From Helicobacter pylori (lineage in GTDB: Bacteria; Campylobacterota; Campylobacteria; Campylobacterales; Helicobacteraceae), in NCBI GenBank assembly GCA_008032955.1, contig CP032046.1, forward strand, positions 558,001-622,000: a stretch of 64,000 nucleotides of DNA. The letters are read 5' to 3'. Positions 27,621-38,364 of the stretch are shown in pieces. Every line of letters starts with the position of its first letter. Position 1 is the stretch's first letter. The notes under the pieces are model-generated. The model saw nothing but the letters and a program-made list of their open reading frames with translations, did not search any database and was not told the DNA's origin. Both the position numbers and the translations under genes were made by a program.

Positions 27621-29388
27621 AACAATTCCACGCTTTTGATTTCAAACTCACTCTTAATCTCTTCAATGAGGTTAGAATGGTTAGCCATAAATTCTTGCAA
27701 GGCTGTAGGGGCTTCTTTGGGTTGGATTTCTTGAACCTCTTTAGTATCGTTTTCTTGAACCTCTTTTTCTTTAATCTCGTTTTTTTGAACCTCTTTTTCT
27801 TTCGTTTCAGCCGTCGTTTCGGTGGTTGGTTTGGGTGAGATTTTTTCCCTTAAAGAAGAGATTTTAAATTCTTTTACCTCTTCTAATGGAGTGCTTTTAT
27901 TTTCCAAATGATGTTTTAAAGCGATTTTGATATTTTCGCCCTTGCCAAAAACCCCATCAACGATACTTTTTACGATTTTAAATCGTTCTCTTAAAAGCTC
28001 TTTATCCTTATCAGCGGCTAAAGACTCCCAAGTCAAGGTTTTAGTCTGGCTGTCAAAATCAATGAAACGGATATTTTTTTCAAACACCGCCCCTAACTCG
28101 TAATTGCGCTCATAAACCAATGTTTGAACTTGTTTGAAAAGGTTGTGAAAAATGCGATCTTTAGCTGAAAGCATGGGAGTTTGCGGGGTTTCTGCGTTCT
28201 CTTTTTTTCTGTGTTCTCTTTTTTTTCTGTGTTCTCTATTTGTTCTCTTTGTTCTCTTTGTTCTCTTTGTTCTATATTTTTAAATTCTTGTTTAGGGGCG
28301 TTAGCGTTTTGGTTTAAGGGCTGAAAAGCACTTTCTTTGGTTTGCTCTAATTCCAAAATCGCATCGTCTAGGGCTTTGAGTTTCAAAGCTTCTTTGAATT
28401 TCATTTTCAATAACAACAGCACAAAACTAGCATTTGCCCCTTCTTTTAAAAGGCTGAGACTGCTCATAATGATTTTAAAAAAGCGCTCTATCAAAAGAAT
28501 GGAATAAGTATCAGGGCTTAATAATTTCGCTTTCAAAAAAAGCATCATTTCTTCTAAAACGCCCTCGGTTTCATAATTTTCTAAAATGGCATAACGCTCT
28601 TGCAATCGCGCTTCATCTTGGTTGATTAGGCTTTGGAAAAAATCTTCTAAAACGCTTCGGTCAATCGCTCCTAACATTTCAGCCACTTTGCTTTCTGTGA
28701 TAGCGTTATCGCAATAATTGATGGCTTGCTCTAAAAGAGTGATCGTGTCCCTCAAACTCCCTTGTCCGCTGTGAGCCAGTTTTTCTAACGCGCTGTTTTC
28801 ATAGCTCACTTGTTCTTTTTCTAAAATGGTTTTCAAATGAGAAATAACAGAATTTTCAGGGATTTTTTTAAACCTGAAATGCTGGGTGCGGCTGAGTATG
28901 GTAGCGGGCAATTTCAAGGCGTCTGTTGTCGCTAAAAGGAATTTCACATGGCTAGGAGGCTCTTCTAAAGTCTTTAAAAGCGCGTTAAACGCTTCAGTGG
29001 TGAACATATGCACTTCATCAATGATAAAGATTTTATAACGCCCAAAGCTTGGTTTGTAGCGCGTTTGCTCTATGAGGTTACGGACATCATCAATCCCCCT
29101 ATTAGACGCCCCATCCATTTCTATAATATCTATATGGTGGTTGTTTAAAGCGCTCTGGCATTGGATGCAAGTATCGCAAGGCACAGCTTTTGGCCCTTCT
29201 TCACACATCAAAGCCCTAGCAAAAATCCTAGAAGAGCTGGTTTTGCCTGAACCTCTTAACCCGCTGAATAAATAAGCGTTAGCCAAACGCTGGTTGTCTA
29301 GGGCTAAAGAAAGCGTTTTAGCTACGCTCTCTTGACCGACTAGCTCGCTAAAATGTTTGGGGCGGTATTTTAACGCTAAAACTTGCAT
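27617..29388 (-). CDS. dnaX: DNA polymerase III gamma/tau subunit, with a -1 shift at A AAA AAG
   Basis: The clamp-loader ATPase starts at 29388: Walker A GSGKTSSSR, zinc Cys set including CDTCIQC, IIDEVHM, and sensor SRTQHF. The frame runs through REQ repeats and ENTEKK repeats to an A7G run (plus-strand T7, 28202-28208), after which the zero frame encodes an unrelated 39 or so residues and stops at 28093. A one-base backward slip gives ENAETPQTP, then the proper C-terminal domain to 27617, about 590 residues in total. The slip site reads A AAA AAG in frame, identical to the E. coli dnaX heptamer. Either it is used, or one A is missing (A8 would restore the frame; an A8 sister tract lies at 28219-28226). 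tsaE overlaps the end. Confidence 0.88.
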
Positions 29389-29456
29389 ATTGATTGTAAT
29401 CCTTAAAACTCATTTAGGAGTATTGTAATGCAAAATGACTTAAAACTAGTCCCTTT

Positions 29457-30089
29457 TTAGGTTTTGCTCAATAGTGCTAAAAAATCCCTGAATAAAGTAA
29501 CGCTGAGCGTTCCCATGATAGCGGTTACAAAGAGATTCACCCCCATAAAAATTTTTTGGTTGTTTAAAAGTTTGGAGCCATAGCGTAAGGATAGGGTGCA
29601 TAACAATAAAAGCCAAGAAAGAGCCGCTGATAAAGTGCCGGCTAAAAAGACAAATTTTTGCACTAAATCAAAAGACAAAGCGCTCGCGCCAATTAAAAAC
29701 ACCATTTCCAAATACACTTGAGGGTTGAGTAAGGTAACGCCTAAAGTGAATAATAAGGTCTTTTTTAAGGATAATTTTTTGGGGGTTTGGACTTGCTTTT
29801 TTTTAAAGGTTTGAAAAAGGGTTTTTAAAGCTAAAAAAGCGTAAAATCCGGTAAAAACTGCCCCAAATAAATTCAAAAACAAGCTCAAATAAAGGTTTTT
29901 AGCGAAATAAGCCCCCACGCCAAACACGCCCATGCTCATCAACACAATATCGCACATAAAACACAGAGCGCAAATCAAAAACACATAATTCCTAGCCATG
30001 CCTCTTTCCACAATAAACAAGGATTGCGCCCCCACCGCCGCGCACAAAGAAATCGCTAAACCAAAACCTTCTATAAAAACCACAAACAT
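29457..30089 (-). CDS. LysE/ArgO-family amino acid exporter
   Basis: A 210-residue membrane protein with about six helices, beginning FIEGFGLAISLCAAVGAQSLFIVERGM and containing TLLNPQVYLEMVFLIGA, the family's NPxxY-like core. LysE/ArgO proteins export basic amino acids across the inner membrane; the substrate here is not shown. It stands alone upstream of dnaX on the same strand, 68 bases away. Confidence 0.85.
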   Translation of the reverse strand: MFVVFIEGFGLAISLCAAVGAQSLFIVERGMARNYVFLICALCFMCDIVLMSMGVFGVGAYFAKNLYLSLFLNLFGAVFTGFYAFLALKTLFQTFKKKQVQTPKKLSLKKTLLFTLGVTLLNPQVYLEMVFLIGASALSFDLVQKFVFLAGTLSAALSWLLLLCTLSLRYGSKLLNNQKIFMGVNLFVTAIMGTLSVTLFRDFLALLSKT

Positions 30090-30353
30090 CTTGCTTAAAT
30101 CCTTTCACTCAAAATAAACCAAAAACTACCAACGCCATGCAAACCAATCATTCAAAATGGTATTTTAAAATTTTAGGGTTTAAAACGACCTTTATAAATA
30201 AAAGTTAAATGATGACACAATGGCTATATAAAATTAAAAACCCCATTTTTTAACGCTCTTAGAGGTGTTTGAGAATAAATTAAAATTAACATGGTAGAAT
30301 TCCAAAATTTGCTGTCGTTGTGCGGCAAAAATTTAGACAACAAGGAATTGGGA

Positions 30354-30776
30354 ATGAGAAGGAGTTTGGCTTTTTGCCTATCAGCTTTGCTTGGATTACA
30401 GGTTTTAGGCGCTAGAGACTTTTCGCAACTTAAAAACGAGGAGCTTTTAAAATTAGCAGGCACTCTGCCTTCTAATGAGGCGATTGATTATCGCATGGAA
30501 GTGTCTAAACGCCTTAAAGCTTTAAAAGCTGAAGACGCTAAGAAATTCCGCGCGAATTTCAGCCGGATCGCTAGGAAGAATCTTTCCAAAATGAGTGAAG
30601 AGGATTTCAAAAAAATGCGTGAAGAAGTGCGTAAAGAATTAGAAGAAAAAACCAAAGGTCTAAGTGCTGAAGAAATTAAGGCAAAAGGGCTTAATGTGAG
30701 CGTTTGTAGCGGTGATACGAGAAAAGTTTGGTGTAGGGCTGTTAAAAAAAAAGACGAACATTGCTCTCCTAAGTGA
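30354..30776 (+). CDS. Exported DUF1104-like protein, first of a pair
   Basis: A 140-residue protein with a signal peptide (MRRSLAFCLSALLGLQVLGA) and a helical, charged body starting DFSQLKNEELLKLAG; two Cys near the C-terminus (VCSGDTRKVWC). It is paralogous to the next gene (DFSKTSDEDLAKMAG). ATG at 30354 is chosen because an AAGGA site is 8 bases upstream and the signal peptide begins there; an upstream in-frame ATG at 30291 would hide it. Function is unknown; these look like periplasmic proteins of the Helicobacter DUF1104 group. Confidence 0.8.
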   Translation: MRRSLAFCLSALLGLQVLGARDFSQLKNEELLKLAGTLPSNEAIDYRMEVSKRLKALKAEDAKKFRANFSRIARKNLSKMSEEDFKKMREEVRKELEEKTKGLSAEEIKAKGLNVSVCSGDTRKVWCRAVKKKDEHCSPK

Positions 30777-30804
30777 GATAAAATTTAATTTAAAAGGATA
30801 AAAA

Positions 30805-31265
30805 ATGAAAAAAGCGTTGAAAATACTTTCTGTTAGCGCGTTGCTATTTGTGGCTTTGAACGCCAAAGATTTCAGCAAAACGAGCGATGAAGATTTGGCT
30901 AAAATGGCTGGCGTTGTCGCTCCGCAGGATATTGTGGATTACACAAAAGAGTTGAAAAAGCGCATGGAAAAGATGCCTGAAGACAAGAGAAAGGCGTTCC
31001 ATAAACAATTGCATGAATACGCGACTAAAAACACAGACAACATGACCGTAGCGGATTTTGAAGCCCGCCAAAAAGCCGTTAAAGAAGCGCTTAAAAAAGG
31101 CAATATGGAAGACATGGATGATGATTTTGGGTTGAGATCATGCAAGCATGGAAAAAACATAAACACCATAAACATGGTGGTCATGATAAACATGGCAAAG
31201 GGCATGGCAAAGAACAAGGCAAAAAAGATCACGATCACAATGATCATGGCGAAAATGAGAAATAA
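30805..31265 (+). CDS. Exported DUF1104-like protein with a His-rich tail in a shifted frame
   Basis: Signal peptide (MKKALKILSVSALLFVALNA) then the paralogous helical domain. The zero frame runs to 31272 with an unlikely Met/Ile/Lys tail. One base added at AA 31144-31145 gives SCKAWKKHKHHKHGGHDKHGKG and a His/Lys/Asp-rich end at 31265, a protein of about 153 residues. The His-rich reading is the natural one and suggests metal binding in the periplasm. I recall the H. pylori gene in this position being reported as sialic-acid binding (HP0721); I cannot confirm the match here. AAAAGGAT precedes ATG. Confidence 0.75.
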
Positions 31266-31322
31266 AGCTTAAATTACACCCCTTTCTCTATCAAAGCTTC
31301 AAATTCTTTAAGCAGAAATCCT

Positions 31323-31339
31323 AAACGCTTTTAGCGTTT
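31323..31339 (+). terminator. Hairpin after the DUF1104 pair
   Basis: AAACGC and GCGTTT flank a TTTTA loop, about 60 bases after the gene pair. The T-run is poor. The remaining 31273-31586 interval holds the adhesin promoter region. Confidence 0.5.
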
Positions 31340-31376
31340 GGAATAAGTGCGTTCTATTAAGCGTTATCAAAATTCT

Positions 31377-31586
31377 GTTCCCATTAAACACTGATGATAA
31401 AATTCAAAAAATGGTTTCATTATTACAAAAATTAACACTCTAAAGATAAATAGTTAAAAAATAACCCAAAATCCTTTTTTTTTTTTTTTTGAAATCCAAT
31501 AAATTTATGCTATAATTAAACGCATTGTAAATAAATTCTCATTTTGATACATTTTTACAATAAAACATTACTTTAAGGAACATCTT
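31377..31586 (+). repeat. Adhesin upstream repeat, left copy (inverted relative to 38148-38355)
   Basis: The 210 bases before the HopQ-type gene match the reverse complement of the sabA upstream region. Shared blocks include GTTCCCATTAAA, AAAGATAAATAG, the poly-T tract, GAAATCCAAT, and CATTACTTTAAGGAACAT. The similarity continues into both genes. Confidence 0.85.
31475..31516 (+). promoter_or_regulatory. Adhesin promoter: T16 tract and TGcTATAAT
   Basis: A T16 run at 31475-31490 is followed by an extended -10 TGCTATAAT (31508-31516). For sabA, T-tract length near -35 is known to tune transcription; the same layout here suggests shared control, with a stronger -10 than sabA's TAAAAT. Confidence 0.7.
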
Positions 31587-33512
31587 ATGAAAAAAACGAA
31601 AAAAACGATTCTGCTTTCTCTAACTCTTGCGGCGTCACTCTTGCATGCTGAAGATAACGGCGTTTTTTTAAGCGTGGGTTATCAAATCGGTGAAGCGGTT
31701 CAAAAGGTGAAAAACGCCGACAAGGTGCAAAAGCTTTCAGACTCTTATGAAAAATTAAGCAGACTTTTAACCAACAATGATGGCTCAGGCTCAAAGACAA
31801 GCGCGCAAGCGATCAACCAAGCGGTTAATAATTTGAACGAACGCGCAAAAACTTTAGCCGGTGGGACAACCAATTCCCCTGCCTATCAAGCTACGCTTTT
31901 GGCGTTGAGATCGGTGTTAGGGCTATGGAATAGCATGGGTTATGCGGTCATATGCGGAGGTTATACCAAAAGTCCAGGCGAAAACAATCAAAAAAATTTC
32001 CACTACACCGATGAGAATGGCAACGGCACTACAATCAATTGCGGTGGGAGCACAAATAGTGATGGCACTCATAGTTTTAGTGGCACAAATACATTAAAAG
32101 CAGACAAAAATGTTTCTCTATCTATTGAGCAATATGAAAAAATCCATGAAGCTTATCAGATTCTTTCAAAAGCTTTAAAACAAGCTGGGCTTGCTCCTTT
32201 AAATAGCAAAGGGGAAAAATTAGAAGCGCATGTAACCACATCAAAGTATCAACAAGATAATCAAACTAAAACGACAACTTCTGTTATTGATACGACTAAC
32301 GATGCGCAAAATCTTTTGACTCAAGCGCAAACGATTGTCAATACCCTTAAAGATTATTGCCCCATGTTGATAGCGAAATCTAGTAGTGGAAGTAGTGGCC
32401 AAGCTACTACAAACACCCCTTCATGGCAAACAACCGGTGGTGGCAAAGATTCATGCACGACTTTTGGTGCGGAGTTTAGTGCCGCTTCAGACATGATTAA
32501 TAATGCGCAAAAAATCGTTCAAGAAACCCAACAACTCAGCGCCAACCAACCAAAAAATATCACACAACCTCATAATTTCAACCTTAACACCCCTAGCAGT
32601 CTTACAGCTTTAGCTCAAAAAATGCTTAAAAACGCGCAATCTCAAGCAGAAATTTTAAAGCTGGCCAATCAAGTGGAGAACGATTTTGACAAACTTTCTT
32701 CAGGCCATCTTAAAGACTACATAGGGAAATGCGATGCGAGCGCTATAAGCAGCGCGAATATGACAATGCAAAATCAAAAGAACAATTGGGGGAACGGGTG
32801 TGCTGGCGTGGAAGAAACTCAGTCTTTATTAAAAACAAGCGCCGCTGATTTTAACAACCAAACGCCTCAAATCAATCAAGCGCAAAACCTAGCCAACACC
32901 CTTATTCAAGAACTTGGCAACAACCCTTTTAGGAATATGGGCATGATCGCTTCTTCAACCACGAATAACGGCGCCTTGAATGGCTTTGGCGTGCAAGCGG
33001 GCTATAAGCAATTTTTTGGAGAAAAGAAAAGATGGGGGTTAAGGTATTATGGTTTCTTTGATTACAACCACGCCTATATCAAATCCAATTTCTTTAACTC
33101 GGCTTCTGATGTGTGGACTTATGGGGTGGGTAGTGATTTATTGTTTAATTTCATCAACGATAAAAACACCAACTTTTTAGGCAAGAATAACCAGATTTCA
33201 GTGGGGCTTTTTGGAGGCATCCAACTGGCAGGGACTTCATGGCTTAATTCTCAATTTGTGAATTTAAAAACCATCAGCAATGTCTATAGCGCTAAAGTGA
33301 ATACGGCTAACTTCCAATTTTTATTCAATTTAGGCTTGAGAACCAATCTCGCTAGGCCTAAGAAAAAAGATAGCCATCATGCGGCTCAACATGGCATGGA
33401 ATTGGGCGTGAAAATCCCTACCATTAACACGAATTACTATTCTTTTCTAGACACTAAACTAGAATATAGAAGGCTTTATAGCGTGTATCTCAATTATGTG
33501 TTTGCTTACTGA
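31587..33512 (+). CDS. hopQ: HopQ-type adhesin at the sabB/hopO locus
   Basis: A 641-residue Hop adhesin. The signal peptide (to LLHA) has no CT repeat, so it is fixed on. The exposed domain carries six Cys that can form three disulfide loops ([38 protein letters not shown]), and the [20 protein letters not shown] and [18 protein letters not shown] segments are ones I recognise from type I HopQ, the CEACAM-binding adhesin. The C-terminal barrel from NNPFRNMGM is Hop/Sab-type and ends YVFAY. Reference strains carry sabB here and hopQ elsewhere (HP1177), so this looks like a transferred or extra copy. Lies 3' to 3' with dcuA. Confidence 0.85.
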   Translation: MKKTKKTILLSLTLAASLLHAEDNGVFLSVGYQIGEAVQKVKNADKVQKLSDSYEKLSRLLTNNDGSGSKTSAQAINQAVNNLNERAKTLAGGTTNSPAYQATLLALRSVLGLWNSMGYAVICGGYTKSPGENNQKNFHYTDENGNGTTINCGGSTNSDGTHSFSGTNTLKADKNVSLSIEQYEKIHEAYQILSKALKQAGLAPLNSKGEKLEAHVTTSKYQQDNQTKTTTSVIDTTNDAQNLLTQAQTIVNTLKDYCPMLIAKSSSGSSGQATTNTPSWQTTGGGKDSCTTFGAEFSAASDMINNAQKIVQETQQLSANQPKNITQPHNFNLNTPSSLTALAQKMLKNAQSQAEILKLANQVENDFDKLSSGHLKDYIGKCDASAISSANMTMQNQKNNWGNGCAGVEETQSLLKTSAADFNNQTPQINQAQNLANTLIQELGNNPFRNMGMIASSTTNNGALNGFGVQAGYKQFFGEKKRWGLRYYGFFDYNHAYIKSNFFNSASDVWTYGVGSDLLFNFINDKNTNFLGKNNQISVGLFGGIQLAGTSWLNSQFVNLKTISNVYSAKVNTANFQFLFNLGLRTNLARPKKKDSHHAAQHGMELGVKIPTINTNYYSFLDTKLEYRRLYSVYLNYVFAY

Positions 33513-33519
33513 ATGGTTT

Positions 33520-33543
33520 AAACCCTCTTTTTTAAGGGGGTTT
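33520..33543. terminator. Hairpin between convergent hopQ and dcuA
   Basis: AAACCC (33520-33525) pairs with GGGTTT (33538-33543). It sits between the ends of two converging genes and could serve both. Confidence 0.5.
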
Positions 33544-33586
33544 AGAAAAATCGCAACATCAAAGCTTTTATCGTTGGTGATAAAAT

Positions 33587-34918
33587 CTACAAAACTAACG
33601 GCGCGACAACAAACCCTAACGCCACGCTCAAAAACACGACTAAAACCCCAGGGATCAAAAACGCATGATCAAACACATAACGGCCCATTTTGGTGGTGCC
33701 GGTATGATCCATAGCGATCGCTCCTAGTAAAGTGGGGTAAGTGGGTAACACAAACAACGCCGAAACGCTCGCAAACGAAGCCACGATAATATACAAATGC
33801 TCGGTATGATTAGCGCTAATGCCTAAGGCGGTGATCACGCTTGGGATGAGCGCTTTAGAGGTGGCAGCCTGCGAATACAAAAGCATGGAAGCCAAAAAGA
33901 GCGCTACGGCTAATAAAAACGGGTAATCTGCGATCAAAAAAGAAGCGTATCGCTTGATTTCATCTATATGATTGCTCACAAAAGTATCGCCTAACCACGC
34001 CACGCCTAACACGCACACGCACGCTTGCATGCCAGATTTAAACACGCTTGAATGGGCGATTTCATTAGCGTTGATCTTACAAAAAATCACAATGAGAGTC
34101 GCCACGCTCAGCATGAAAGACACGATCGCTTGATCTCTGCCTAAAACCACCGGGCTAACAAAAGCGATATTTTTAGAAATCGCACTCGCATAAAAAACGA
34201 TCGCTACAACCCCACCGATAAAAATCCACAGCGATAATTTCGCGCTTTTTGAGGTTTCTTTTTCTTTTTTCATCATAGGGGGCGAAATTTTGCCCGCTTT
34301 CAAGCGTTCTAAATAATGCGGATCGCTGTCTAACTTTAAATTAGTAAAACTCATCACAAACGCTGTGAGCATGCATGCTAAAAAAGTCGTAGGGATCCAA
34401 ACCATTAAAAGGGTGAGGTAATTTGCCCCTAAAGGCTCTAAAATACCGCTCATAAACACCACCGCCGCGCTCACCGGGCTTGCGGTAATGCCCACTTGAC
34501 TAGAAACTACCGCTAAGCTTAAAGGCGCTTTGGGCTTGATGTTTTGGCTCTGGCTCACTTCCACAATCACCGGGATCAAAGAAAAAACCGTATGCCCGGT
34601 GCCGGCTAGTATCGTTAAAAAATACGCCACGCTTGGCGCGAGGTAGTTGATTTGCTTGGGGTGTTTCCTTAAAATTTTTTCAGCGATTTGGACTAAATAA
34701 TCTAAGCCCCCCGCTTTTTGCATGGCACTTATAGCGCTAATGACTGCCATGATGATTAAAATCACATCAAAAGGGATTTTGCCCGGATTTAGCCCCAAAA
34801 ATAAGCATAAAATAAGCACGCCCAAACCCCCCGCATAGCCCACTCCCAAGCCCCCTAGCCTTGCCCCTAAAAAAAGCGAAAAAAGTAACACTACAATTTG
34901 GAAAAAGGCATCCACCAT
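33587..34918 (-). CDS. dcuA: Anaerobic C4-dicarboxylate transporter
   Basis: A 443-residue protein with about 10-12 membrane helices, opening LFSLFLGARLGGLGVGYAGGLGVL, with GTGHTVFSLIPVIVEV and the PTYPTLLGAIAMDHTGTT block of the Dcu family. Dcu carriers exchange aspartate, fumarate, malate and succinate across the inner membrane. It is divergent from ansB (72 bases between starts), which makes aspartate from asparagine, so the two probably work together: periplasmic deamidation followed by aspartate uptake. Confidence 0.93.
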   Translation of the reverse strand: MVDAFFQIVVLLFSLFLGARLGGLGVGYAGGLGVLILCLFLGLNPGKIPFDVILIIMAVISAISAMQKAGGLDYLVQIAEKILRKHPKQINYLAPSVAYFLTILAGTGHTVFSLIPVIVEVSQSQNIKPKAPLSLAVVSSQVGITASPVSAAVVFMSGILEPLGANYLTLLMVWIPTTFLACMLTAFVMSFTNLKLDSDPHYLERLKAGKISPPMMKKEKETSKSAKLSLWIFIGGVVAIVFYASAISKNIAFVSPVVLGRDQAIVSFMLSVATLIVIFCKINANEIAHSSVFKSGMQACVCVLGVAWLGDTFVSNHIDEIKRYASFLIADYPFLLAVALFLASMLLYSQAATSKALIPSVITALGISANHTEHLYIIVASFASVSALFVLPTYPTLLGAIAMDHTGTTKMGRYVFDHAFLIPGVLVVFLSVALGFVVAPLVL

Positions 34919-34987
34919 TAACCCTTTTTAAATTTATTTTAACAACGATTCACTATACTATAAAATCTTTTAAATTTCAAAAGGTAG

Positions 34988-36046
<1,059 letters not shown>

Positions 36047-36062
36047 ACGATTCTCTTAGATT

Positions 36063-36087
36063 ACCCAATTATCAAAGATAATTGGGT
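36063..36087. terminator. Strong hairpin between convergent ansB and sabA
   Basis: ACCCAATTATC and GATAATTGGGT form an 11-bp perfect stem around AAA. A T-rich stretch follows on the plus strand. It is symmetric enough to act in both directions. Confidence 0.75.
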
Positions 36088-36185
36088 GATTTGGTTTATT
36101 TTGTTTTTGACTTTATTTTCATCAAATATTGATAACTATCAAAATAGATTTGATGAAGCTCCCCCTATTTTAAAAAGGAGATTTT

Positions 36186-38147
36186 TTAATAAGCAAACAC
36201 ATAATTGAGATACACGCTATAAAGCCTTCGGTATTCTAGCTTAGTGCCTAGAAAAGAATAGTAGTTGGTGTTAATGGTGGGGATTTTAATGCCTAGTTCA
36301 ATGCCATGTTGCGCGGAATGTTCGCTGTCTTTTTTCTTAGCTGTAGCGAGATTGGTTCTCAAACCCAAATTGAACAAGAATTGGAAATTAGAAGTATTGA
36401 CTTTCGCGCTGTAAGGGTTATTGAACGCTGTTAAATTCATGTATTGAGAATTAAGCCATGTAGTCCCTGCTAGTTGGATACCACCAAAAAGACCCACAGA
36501 AAGCTTGTTGTTCTTTCTTGTGATGCTATCGTTGATAAAATTCACTAACAAATCGCTCCCACCGCCATAAGTCCATACGTCAGAAGACGAGTTAAAAAAG
36601 CTGGATTTGATGTAGCCGTGGTTGTAATCAAAGAAACCGTAATACCTTAACCCCCATCTTTTGCTTTCGCCAAAGAATTGTTTATAGCCCACTTGAACGC
36701 CAAGCCCGTTCAAAGCGCCGTTATTGTTTTGAGAGCTGATCATGCCCACTTTTTTAAAGGGGTTATTGCTCATCGCCGCTAAAGCTTGGTTAAGATTGGA
36801 TTGCTGCTCTGGGTTGATTTGGTAGTTGTATTGGCCCGCTGCTGGGGCGTTTTTATCGTAAGGTAGCGTAACAATGTCTTTTGTATTGACTTGGTTATAG
36901 GGGAGTTTAGAAATCTCTTGGCTTAGATTATTAGCGTTGCTATAGGCGGTTACAATGTTTGCTTGATTGGATTTTAGGTTATAAACATCTCTAGCCACGC
37001 TTAAAGCTGAATCAATCCGATTGCCATAATAACTCACATTGTTTTTAATCGTTTGAATCTCTTGGTTCAAATTCACCTCCTGTCTGTAAGGGTTAGTAGG
37101 AGTTTGACCTGCATTGGGTATTTTCAAATAGGCTTTCTCTAAATAACGATACTGTTCTTTAGGGATAGAACTAAAGAGATTGAAAATATCTTGAGCGTAA
37201 GAGATGACTTGCTTTTGGTTTTGAGCGAGATTGTAGATGTCTTTAGCGAATTCAGGGTTTGTTTGAGATCCTGTAGCTTGAGCTTGCAAACTAGCAGATA
37301 GGGTGTGGTTACTTTGAGAAAGCGTAACCGCTTGTTGCAAGATAGGTATCATCGCCTTGATGTTGTTAAACACCGCATATTGCGTTGGGTAATCAGTGGA
37401 ATTGATAGCACCGGACGCGTTTGAAACACCACTGATGACGATATTTTTCCACATCATAGCAGTCCTAGTGTTTGCGATTAGATCCATAAGCTGTTGCGCC
37501 AAGTTAAGAGCGTTGCTTACGGTTGAGTTTGGCGAGCTTGATGATGAGCCTGTTGTGACGCATCCGGATAAAGCGCAAAGATTGTTCGCTTTAGTGGTAG
37601 CGTTTTGTTGGGCCGCTTGGAGATTTTCAGCGAGTTTTTTCATCTTGTCGTAAGTGGTTTGATCCATAGCGCAGTTTTCAATTCCTGTGCAGTTTTTGGT
37701 AATCGTTTTAAAAGGAGGGTTACCCTGAACGCTAGCGGGTTGTTTAGTATCCTTATTGACCACAAAAAAAGTGAAGTAGTTCCCCGCATAAAGACTCCAA
37801 AAACCCAATACCGAAGTGATAACGGCTTGCACGGCGTTAAAGATGGGCGATTGGGTGGTGCTGTTATAGTTGTTGTTGGTAAAGCTTTTCAAATCGTTTA
37901 AAGAGCTATTGACCAGCTCAATGTTGTTGGCGTTTTGAATGCTTTGCTTCAACGAAGCCACTTGATTTAAATACTGACTCAATTGTTCGTATTTGTCGTT
38001 CAAATTTTTCAATTCGCCGGTGTTTTTGACCATTTGCACCGCTTCGCCGATTTGATAGCCCACGCCCACAAAAAAGCCGTTGTCTTCAGCGTGGAGCGAT
38101 GATGCCACAAGCGAGAGAGAGAGAGAGAGTAAAAATCGTTTTTTCAT
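36186..38147 (-). CDS. sabA: Sialic acid-binding adhesin SabA, phase ON
   Basis: A 653-residue Hop-family adhesin. The signal peptide MKKRFLLSLSLSLVASSLHA is partly coded by a (CT)8 repeat (38113-38129) whose length keeps the frame open here; slippage would switch it off. The exposed domain has two Cys pairs (NCTGIENC and LCALSGC) and the text matches SabA, which binds sialyl-Lewis x. The barrel from NNPFKKVGM ends YVFAY, closely matching the HopQ-type gene at 31.6 kb in the opposite orientation. ATG at 38147 follows AAGGAAC. Upstream lies the T15 promoter tract. Confidence 0.95.
   Translation of the reverse strand: MKKRFLLSLSLSLVASSLHAEDNGFFVGVGYQIGEAVQMVKNTGELKNLNDKYEQLSQYLNQVASLKQSIQNANNIELVNSSLNDLKSFTNNNYNSTTQSPIFNAVQAVITSVLGFWSLYAGNYFTFFVVNKDTKQPASVQGNPPFKTITKNCTGIENCAMDQTTYDKMKKLAENLQAAQQNATTKANNLCALSGCVTTGSSSSSPNSTVSNALNLAQQLMDLIANTRTAMMWKNIVISGVSNASGAINSTDYPTQYAVFNNIKAMIPILQQAVTLSQSNHTLSASLQAQATGSQTNPEFAKDIYNLAQNQKQVISYAQDIFNLFSSIPKEQYRYLEKAYLKIPNAGQTPTNPYRQEVNLNQEIQTIKNNVSYYGNRIDSALSVARDVYNLKSNQANIVTAYSNANNLSQEISKLPYNQVNTKDIVTLPYDKNAPAAGQYNYQINPEQQSNLNQALAAMSNNPFKKVGMISSQNNNGALNGLGVQVGYKQFFGESKRWGLRYYGFFDYNHGYIKSSFFNSSSDVWTYGGGSDLLVNFINDSITRKNNKLSVGLFGGIQLAGTTWLNSQYMNLTAFNNPYSAKVNTSNFQFLFNLGLRTNLATAKKKDSEHSAQHGIELGIKIPTINTNYYSFLGTKLEYRRLYSVYLNYVFAY
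38113..38129 (-). repeat. CT dinucleotide phase-variation tract of sabA, (CT)8C
   Basis: Seventeen bases of alternating CT within the signal-peptide codons. The present length is in frame. Confidence 0.95.
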
Positions 38148-38355
38148 AAAATGTTCCTTAAAGTAATGTTTTTGTTGTAAGAATATCATGAAGTGATAAT
38201 ATATTTACAATTAACCTAATTTTACTATAAATTGATTGGATTTCAAAAAAAAAAAAAAAGATTTTGGAGTATTTTAACCTATTTATCTTTGAAGCGTTGA
38301 TTTTTGTAACGATAAAATGATCTTTTGGATCTTATCATCAACATTTAATGGGAAC
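38148..38355 (-). repeat. Adhesin upstream repeat, right copy
   Basis: Reverse complement of the region before the HopQ-type gene (31377-31586), with mismatches. It begins about 10 bp beyond the end of the neighbouring OMP gene. Confidence 0.85.
38219..38259 (-). promoter_or_regulatory. sabA promoter with T15 tract
   Basis: On the minus strand a T15 run (38245-38259) is followed by GAAATCCAAT and -10 TAAAAT (38219-38224). Poly-T length at this site is known to change sabA transcription. Confidence 0.75.
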
Positions 38356-38364
38356 GAAGCCACA

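Noticed and set aside
28219..28270. CRISPR-like short repeats in dnaX
   Set aside because: The repeats are 9-16 bases, contiguous and in frame (REQ, ENTEKK), so they are a coding microsatellite.
31587..33512. Calling this gene sabB/hopO from its position
   Set aside because: The exposed domain and the CT-free signal peptide fit HopQ; only the location fits sabB.
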